DNA of 64,000 nucleotides, taken from Bacillota bacterium. GTDB lineage: Bacteria; Bacillota; Clostridia; TANB77; CAG-465. The notes beneath the pieces are model-generated. The model was not told the origin of the DNA and made no database searches. It worked only from the letters and a program-made list of their open reading frames with translations. How positions within the stretch are numbered: the first letter of the stretch is position 1; the number at the start of each line of letters is the position of its first letter. Made by a program: the position numbers and the translations under genes. Shown here piece by piece: positions 58,625 to 64,000 of this stretch. The DNA is taken from the NCBI GenBank assembly GCA_023460515.1, contig JAEWPS010000016.1, positions 57,534 through 121,533 on the forward strand, written 5' to 3'.

Positions 58625-60706
58625 TTAGTCTTCTTTCTTTGTTCTTGTAGAAACTATAGCTTCTAAAACTGATTTTGGAACTTCTTCATAATGACTTGGT
58701 TCCATAGAGTAAACTCCTCTACCTTGTGTTTTAGATCTTAAATCAGTAGCATAACCAGACATTTCAGAAAGTGGTACAAATGCATCAATTATTTGAGTTC
58801 CTGACTCTGCAGTCATTCCTTGCATTACACCTCTTCTTGAATTTATATCTCCAATAACGTCTCCCATGTATTCCTCTGGAACAACAATTTCAACTTTCAT
58901 TACTGGTTCTAATAATGATGCTCCACCTTGACGGCAAGCTTCTTTAAATGCCATAGATCCTGCTACTTTGAAGGCCATTTCAGATGAGTCAACATCATGG
59001 TATGAACCATCAACTAATGCAACTTTAACATCTACAACAGGATATCCTGCAAGTATTCCAGATTTCATTGCTTCTTGTATACCTTCATCAGTTGGTTTAA
59101 CATATTCTTTAGGAACAGATCCACCAACAACTTTTGATTCGAATACATAACCTTTACCAGCTTCATTAGGTTCAACTTCTAACCATACATGACCATATTG
59201 TCCACGGCCACCTGATTGACGTATAAATTTACCTTCAACTCTAACTGGTTTTTTGATTGTTTCTTTGTAAGCAACTTGTGGTTTACCAACATTAGCTTCA
59301 ACTTTAAATTCTCTTTTCATTCTATCTACTATAATATCAAGATGTAATTCACCCATACCAGCTATAATTGTTTGGCCAGTTTCTTGATTAGTATATGTTC
59401 TGAATGAAGGATCCTCTTCAGCAAGTTTAGATAATGCAAGACCCATTTTTTCTTGATCTGCTTTTGATTTTGGTTCAATAGCAATAGAAATAACGGGATC
59501 TGGAAATTCTATTGATTCAAGAATGATTGGATGATCTTCATCACAAAGAGTATCTCCTGTGTAAACATCTTTTAATCCAACTGCACAAGCTATATCTCCA
59601 GCGTAAACTTTATCTATATCTTGTCTGTTATTTGCATGCATTTGGATAAGTCTTCCTATTCTTTCTTTTTTACCCTTGTTTGCATTTAATACATATGAAC
59701 CACTATCTAATGTTCCTGAATAAACTCTAAAGAAAGTTAGTTTTCCAACATACGGATCAGTCATTATTTTAAATGCTAAAGCAGCAAATGGTTGATCGTC
59801 TGATGATTGTCTTTCTTCTTCTGTTCCATCATCTAGAACACCTGTAATATGTGGTACATCTGTTGGAGCTGGCATATAATCAACAATATAATCAAGTAAT
59901 TCTTGAACACCTTTGTTTTTATATGAACTTCCACAAGTAACTGGAACTAATTTTCCATTTACTGTTGCTAATCTAATAGCTTTTCTGATTTCTTCAACAG
60001 ATAATTCTTCACCATCTAAATATTTCATCATTAACTCTTCATCTTGATCAGCTACAGCTTCTATTAATTCAGCTCTATATTTTGCAGCCATTTCTTTTAA
60101 ATCTTCAGGAATTTCTTCTGTTCTAACATCTTTTCCTAAATCATCATAATGAACCTTGGCTTTCATTTCAAGTAAATCTACAATTCCCTTGAAATCTTCT
60201 TCTTTTCCAATTGGTAATGCTATTGGATAGGCATTTGCATGTAATCTTTCTTTTAATTGTTTAACACAATTGAAGAAATTTGCTCCAGTCGTATCCATTT
60301 TGTTAACATATACCATTCTTGGTACGTTATATTTATTTGCTTGTCTCCAAACAGTTTCAGATTGAGGTTGAACTCCACCTTTTGCACAAAGTACAGTAAC
60401 TGAACCATCTAAAACTCTAAGAGATCTTTCAACTTCAATAGTAAAGTCAACGTGTCCAGGTGTATCTATTATGTTTATTCTGTTGTTCTTCCAAAAACAA
60501 GTTGTTGCTGCAGAAGTAATTGTTATACCTCTTTCTTGTTCTTGAGCCATCCAGTCCATAGTAGCTGCTCCTTCATGCACTTCTCCTATTTTATGTGTTT
60601 TACCAGTATAAAATAGAATTCTTTCCGTTGTTGTTGTTTTACCAGCATCAATATGTGCCATGATACCAATATTTCTAGTCCTCTCTAGAGGATATTCTCT
60701 TGGCAT
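58625..60706 (-). CDS. fusA: Elongation factor G
   Basis: A 693-aa EF-G with AHIDAGKTTTTERIL, DTPGHVDFT and NKMDTTGANF, then domains II to V ending GYATDLRSKTQGRG. It drives translocation. Start behind AGGAGG; it lies 27 bases after rpsG and 124 bases before tuf. Confidence 0.98.
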   Translation of the reverse strand: MPREYPLERTRNIGIMAHIDAGKTTTTERILFYTGKTHKIGEVHEGAATMDWMAQEQERGITITSAATTCFWKNNRINIIDTPGHVDFTIEVERSLRVLDGSVTVLCAKGGVQPQSETVWRQANKYNVPRMVYVNKMDTTGANFFNCVKQLKERLHANAYPIALPIGKEEDFKGIVDLLEMKAKVHYDDLGKDVRTEEIPEDLKEMAAKYRAELIEAVADQDEELMMKYLDGEELSVEEIRKAIRLATVNGKLVPVTCGSSYKNKGVQELLDYIVDYMPAPTDVPHITGVLDDGTEEERQSSDDQPFAALAFKIMTDPYVGKLTFFRVYSGTLDSGSYVLNANKGKKERIGRLIQMHANNRQDIDKVYAGDIACAVGLKDVYTGDTLCDEDHPIILESIEFPDPVISIAIEPKSKADQEKMGLALSKLAEEDPSFRTYTNQETGQTIIAGMGELHLDIIVDRMKREFKVEANVGKPQVAYKETIKKPVRVEGKFIRQSGGRGQYGHVWLEVEPNEAGKGYVFESKVVGGSVPKEYVKPTDEGIQEAMKSGILAGYPVVDVKVALVDGSYHDVDSSEMAFKVAGSMAFKEACRQGGASLLEPVMKVEIVVPEEYMGDVIGDINSRRGVMQGMTAESGTQIIDAFVPLSEMSGYATDLRSKTQGRGVYSMEPSHYEEVPKSVLEAIVSTRTKKED

Positions 60707-60733
60707 ACTTTACTTCCTCCTATCTATTAGATT

Positions 60734-61204
60734 CTACCATCTATAATGTGCAAATGCTTTATTAGCTTCTGCCATTCTATGTGTATCTTCTTTTTTCTTG
60801 AACGCACTTCCTTGATTATTTATAGCATCCATTATTTCGTTTGCTAATTTTTCTTCCATGCTATGTTCATTTCTTTTTCTAGCATATTCAACTAACCATC
60901 TAATAGCTAGCGCTTGCTTTCTTTCTGCTCTAATTTCCATAGGTACTTGATATGTAGCTCCACCAACTCTTCTTGCTTTTACTTCAAGCATTGGTGTTAT
61001 ATTTGTCAAAGCTTGTTCAAAAGCATCTAATGCTTCTCTACCAGTCTTTTGTGCTACCATTTCAAATGCACCGTAAACTATTTTTTGTGCAGTAACTTTT
61101 TTACCATCCCACATAATTTTGTTTATTAACTTAGTAATAACTTTTGAATTATACATTGGATCTGGCATAATATCTCTTTTTGCAATATGTCCTTTTCTTG
61201 GCAC
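60734..61204 (-). CDS. rpsG: 30S ribosomal protein S7
   Basis: A 156-aa S7 beginning at GTG (MPRKGHIAKRDIMPDPMYNS) behind AGGGGG. A longer frame of six more residues exists but would start inside the ribosome binding site. The core GGATYQVPMEIRAERKQALA and the end AEANKAFAHYRW are standard. Confidence 0.97.
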   Translation of the reverse strand: MPRKGHIAKRDIMPDPMYNSKVITKLINKIMWDGKKVTAQKIVYGAFEMVAQKTGREALDAFEQALTNITPMLEVKARRVGGATYQVPMEIRAERKQALAIRWLVEYARKRNEHSMEEKLANEIMDAINNQGSAFKKKEDTHRMAEANKAFAHYRW

Positions 61205-61312
61205 TGTTCTTCCCCCTTTCATATAATTTAAAACTAAACAGTTTTAAGGTACTCAAAAATATCAATTTCTGTAAGTGCTTATATAATTAAACTTAAGCAC
61301 CTAAATAAAAGA

Positions 61313-61729
61313 TTATTTTTTCTTAGCTCTTTTAGCTCCGTATTTAGATTTTGATTGTATTCTGTTTGCAACACCAGCTGTATCTAATACGCCTCTAACA
61401 ATGTGATATCTAACACCTGGTAGATCTTTTACTCTACCTCCTCTTATAAGAACAACACTATGTTCTTGTAGATTGTGTCCTATTCCAGGAATATAAGCTG
61501 TTACTTCCATTGTATTTGTTAGTCTAACTCTGGCTACTTTTCTTAGAGCTGAGTTAGGTTTTTTAGGAGTTTGAGTTTTTACAACTGTACAAACACCTCT
61601 TTTTTGTGGAGAAGAAATATCAGTTCCAAGTTTTTTTCTAGAATTATATCCTCTTTGTAATGCTGGAGACTTAGATTTTGTTGATTTATCTTCTCTACCT
61701 TTTCTAACTAATTGGCTAAATGTAGGCAC
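61313..61729 (-). CDS. rpsL: 30S ribosomal protein S12
   Basis: A 138-aa S12 with KTQTPKKPNSALRKVARVRL and GGRVKDLPGVRYHIVRG; the two lysines that matter for streptomycin are the wild-type ones. Start is GTG behind AGGGGAGG. First gene of the str operon, with S7, EF-G and EF-Tu following. Confidence 0.98.
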   Translation of the reverse strand: MPTFSQLVRKGREDKSTKSKSPALQRGYNSRKKLGTDISSPQKRGVCTVVKTQTPKKPNSALRKVARVRLTNTMEVTAYIPGIGHNLQEHSVVLIRGGRVKDLPGVRYHIVRGVLDTAGVANRIQSKSKYGAKRAKKK

Positions 61730-61921
61730 TTTAAGTTCACCTCCCCTATAAATTTATTTTATTCATCCTAAATAAGGTAGAATAACATATATATTATACT
61801 AAATTTATAGTTAAAAGTCAACAAAAAAGATTAAATTTACATAATATATACATGATTTTATGTATATTATTATTGCCATTTATTTAAAAAATATTTTATT
61901 ATTTTCAAAAGTTAACATAAC

Positions 61922-61950
61922 TTGACTTTTATCATAATATATGGTATAAT
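61922..61950 (+). promoter_or_regulatory. Promoter of the 141-aa membrane protein gene
   Basis: TTGACT (61922-61927), 17 bases, TATAAT (61945-61950), followed by AGGAGG before the ATG at 61986. The opposite side of the region, 61740-61920, holds the str operon promoter area. Confidence 0.75.
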
Positions 61951-61985
61951 ATATATAGTAAAATAAATCTTAGGAGGTCATTATT

Positions 61986-62411
61986 ATGACTACGAAAAAA
62001 ACAAATCGGGCAATTGTTCGGACAATTATTTTAGCATTATCTGTTTTGATTATAGGAATCACAATACACACTATCTTTATTGGTTTAGACCTTGCTTTTA
62101 TTAGCGAGCAAAACTCCAATTCAGAAACCTGGAGAATTAACTCTCAAGGAATTGCAGCAGCAAATTCAGTTTATGAAAGCAACATGAAAATCCGGGAAAC
62201 AATATACAACTCGCCAAATCCCTATACAAGATGGATATCAACTGCAAACACTGTTACTCAACTTATCGTTGGTTTTTCTCTTTTGGCGTTATCTGCTTTT
62301 TCTTGCTGTATATGGTATTCATACATAACTATGAAAATAAGAAGATTTCGTAAGAGAATGCAATGTAGAAGAAGTAAACAGAATATCCGTGTAAACGGAC
62401 AAACAACTTGA
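61986..62411 (+). CDS. Two-helix membrane protein of unknown function, 141 aa
   Basis: A basic N-terminus, a helix at residues 11-35, a 55-residue outer loop and a second helix at about 92-115 before a very basic C-terminus (IRRFRKRMQCRRSK). The outer loop contains SNSETWRINSQGIAAANS. No family is recognised. The gene is slightly richer in G and C and uses more CTT, ATC and CGG codons than its neighbours, and has its own promoter and terminator, which hints at transfer. Confidence 0.75.
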   Translation: MTTKKTNRAIVRTIILALSVLIIGITIHTIFIGLDLAFISEQNSNSETWRINSQGIAAANSVYESNMKIRETIYNSPNPYTRWISTANTVTQLIVGFSLLALSAFSCCIWYSYITMKIRRFRKRMQCRRSKQNIRVNGQTT

Positions 62412-62437
62412 TTAATAAATCAAGTTGTTCTTTTTTA
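62402..62437 (+). terminator. Terminator of the 141-aa gene
   Basis: AACAACTTGATT pairs with AATCAAGTTGTT around a 4-base loop, followed by CTTTTTT. The hairpin overlaps the stop codon. Confidence 0.85.
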
Positions 62438-62453
62438 TCTAATTTACTATTTA

Positions 62454-63659
62454 TTACTGCTTCTTAACTATATAAGTGTTATATTCATTATAATATTTCA
62501 TCTTTACACTTGTTCCATTATTTCTATATCCATTGAAGTTTAATTCATATAGCACATTAAGTAATTTATTTGGTACATCACTAATATCCGTAGAAAACTC
62601 TAGCGAATTATTATTTGCTTGAGCACTGACAATTTCTCTAATTCTAGTGTTAAAATCTTGAACAGAGCTAATAAAACTATTGGTTTTTATATAAAAATTA
62701 AAATCAGTAGACTTAGCAACAGGGTTTTGTTCTTTATTATCTATGACATGGGATTTCAATATAACTTCATCAGTCACATTAAAATATGTATGAACAACTA
62801 CCTTAGTAGTTCCATCATCCTCTTTTACATATTTATCGGAAGTTAAGTCCAAATGATACCACTCAAGATCAAATTTAACCATGTTCCATGCGTGTGGAGT
62901 TTCGTCAATATTACCTGTTATAAAAATGTTTTCTATATTAACTTTATCAAGTAAAATCTGCATAGCTTTTGCAAAGCCATCACATACAGCTTGCTTCTCA
63001 ATAAAAGTTCCATAAATTGTATGATATTTTTCTGGTACATCTTCAATATTTGTTATTTCGTTATAATACTTCACATCTTTAGCAATATTATCGTGAATGT
63101 ATAATTCTTTATCAAAATCACTTTTTCCAGCCAAACCACCAATGTATGATTCCATTACACTTTCAATTTGATTCAATTTTAATTCTAGTTCATTTTCATC
63201 TTTAACAGAATAAGATAACTCTATTTTAATTTTATCATGTATTAAAGACTTAGAAACATACAATTTATACGTTAAATTAAGGTAAAAAACTTCAGGATGA
63301 TCTGCAAAGAAAGCCGTCATAACAACCTTTGCATCCTCAGAAATTTTATCCATATTATCTGAAGCATAATTATCCATGTCTGCTGTAAGATTTAAATTCT
63401 TAACTGCATTTGCAATAACCGAATACATTATTTTTTGTGTATCATTCAACTTATTAAAATTATATGTTGCATTTCTCATTTGCAATCTATTAACGATAAA
63501 ATCTTGGGAATATTCTGGAGTAGAATTCCCAATAAATTTAGAAGATATCACATTTAAATTGTCAGTAATAGCAGATAAATCTATTCTATTACTTGTTATT
63601 AAAAATGTTGAAAAAATCGCTATTAGACATATTATAAATACTATAAATACTTTCTTCAT
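62454..63659 (-). CDS. Transglutaminase-like secreted protein
   Basis: A 401-aa protein with an N-terminal membrane anchor or signal helix (residues 3-20). The transglutaminase-like core is complete: Cys in KQAVCDGFAKAMQILLD, His in TPHAWNMVKFD and Asp in WYHLDLTSD. Such domains in bacteria are usually cysteine proteases or crosslinking enzymes. The C-terminal region is not recognised. Start behind AGAGG. Confidence 0.85.
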   Translation of the reverse strand: MKKVFIVFIICLIAIFSTFLITSNRIDLSAITDNLNVISSKFIGNSTPEYSQDFIVNRLQMRNATYNFNKLNDTQKIMYSVIANAVKNLNLTADMDNYASDNMDKISEDAKVVMTAFFADHPEVFYLNLTYKLYVSKSLIHDKIKIELSYSVKDENELELKLNQIESVMESYIGGLAGKSDFDKELYIHDNIAKDVKYYNEITNIEDVPEKYHTIYGTFIEKQAVCDGFAKAMQILLDKVNIENIFITGNIDETPHAWNMVKFDLEWYHLDLTSDKYVKEDDGTTKVVVHTYFNVTDEVILKSHVIDNKEQNPVAKSTDFNFYIKTNSFISSVQDFNTRIREIVSAQANNNSLEFSTDISDVPNKLLNVLYELNFNGYRNNGTSVKMKYYNEYNTYIVKKQ

Positions 63660-63881
63660 ATCATACCTCTTAATCTATACAAAAATAGTTTCTAACTATA
63701 ATTTTTATTTATTAGTTTATATATTTTATTACAATAATTATATTATAATAAGTAAATTTATTCAATACAATATACCAAATTTTTAATAATTTGCTAAATT
63801 TGTGTTATATCTACTATTTTATGAAACAAAACTGACAAGATTTATATTTAAAATCTGCATTTTTAATATAAAAAACAAAAA

Positions 63882-63912
63882 AGCACTACAAAACATAAAT
63901 GCTTGTAATGCT
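63882..63912 (-). terminator. Terminator of tRNA-Asn
   Basis: AGCATTACAA pairs, with one mismatch, with TTGTAGTGCT on the minus strand, followed by a T run. The region 63660-63880 holds no gene and is very AT-rich. Confidence 0.75.
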
Positions 63913-63916
63913 ACTT

Positions 63917-63992
63917 TGGCTCCTCAAATAGGACTCGAACCTATGACCCTGCGGTTAACAGCCGCATGCTCTACCAACTGAGCTATTGAGGA
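63917..63992 (-). tRNA. tRNA-Asn(GTT)
   Basis: A complete cloverleaf: acceptor TCCTCAA/TTGAGGA, D-arm GCTC/GAGC, anticodon arm TGCGGCTGTTAACCGCA with anticodon GTT, T-arm ATAGG-TTCGAGT-CCTAT and encoded CCA. Confidence 0.95.
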
Positions 63993-64000
63993 ATATAAAA

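Noticed and set aside
1..64000. CRISPR arrays and insertion sequences
   Set aside because: No regularly spaced direct repeats of CRISPR type and no transposase gene were found.

Overview
The window is very AT-rich DNA from a low-GC Gram-positive bacterium, most likely an anaerobic, possibly uncultured member of the Clostridia. Pointers are the class II (vitamin B12-dependent) ribonucleotide reductase with B12 import, a CwlD-like amidase, YlbF, MecA, LCP and YitT proteins, a Tad-type pilus cluster and Firmicute-style ribosome binding sites. Species cannot be named from the sequence alone.

Positions 1 to about 19,400 are the early and regulatory part of a prophage. Almost all genes read leftwards from a divergent lysogeny switch at 17.1-17.9 kb (Cro-like and excisionase-like genes on minus; repressor, a 48-aa protein and a tyrosine integrase on plus). 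The leftward series runs through a recombination block (a Sak4-like ATPase, a Gp157-like protein and a phage SSB very like the host SSB), a PD-(D/E)XK nuclease, an HNH nuclease, a replication protein and many small genes. It ends with a frameshifted VRR-NUC-type nuclease, a sigma-like late regulator, a WDGH-domain protein, a metallophosphoesterase, a metallopeptidase-like protein and a glycosyltransferase cut by the window edge. Structural genes must lie left of position 1. At 2.5-3.1 kb is a roughly 590-base gene-free block rich in GNRA hairpins plus a tRNA-Leu-like shell. It is the best candidate here for an undescribed or rarely seen element: a large ornate phage RNA of the ROOL/GOLLD kind.

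From 19.5 kb the sequence is chromosomal. It holds a GIY-YIG protein, then a B12 block: a Cys-rich protein, nrdJ and btuDCF-type transporter genes behind a cobalamin riboswitch with a terminator. Next come an unrecognised 81-aa protein made of a duplicated motif, an MFS transporter, two tRNA-Arg genes bracketing a nucleotide-metabolism pair, tadA, an amidase, a zinc peptidase, ylbF and a CapA-like protein with a degraded metal site. The rpsF-ssb-rpsR operon and mecA follow.

From 36 to 41 kb is a Tad-like pilus operon (pseudopilins, Flp-like pilin, CpaB-like and TadC-like proteins) with no ATPase or prepilin peptidase. After it come a membrane protein, an HD-GYP protein with an Asn in place of the receiver Asp, ComEA, a D,D-carboxypeptidase and an LCP enzyme. 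A long leftward housekeeping run follows: CvpA, DUF5711, RarA, split transketolase, YitT, ALG13/ALG14-like pair, radical SAM protein, RNase III, NAD kinase and acyl carrier protein. The right end carries the str operon (rpsL-rpsG-fusA-tuf), an unrecognised two-helix membrane protein, a transglutaminase-like protein and tRNA-Asn.
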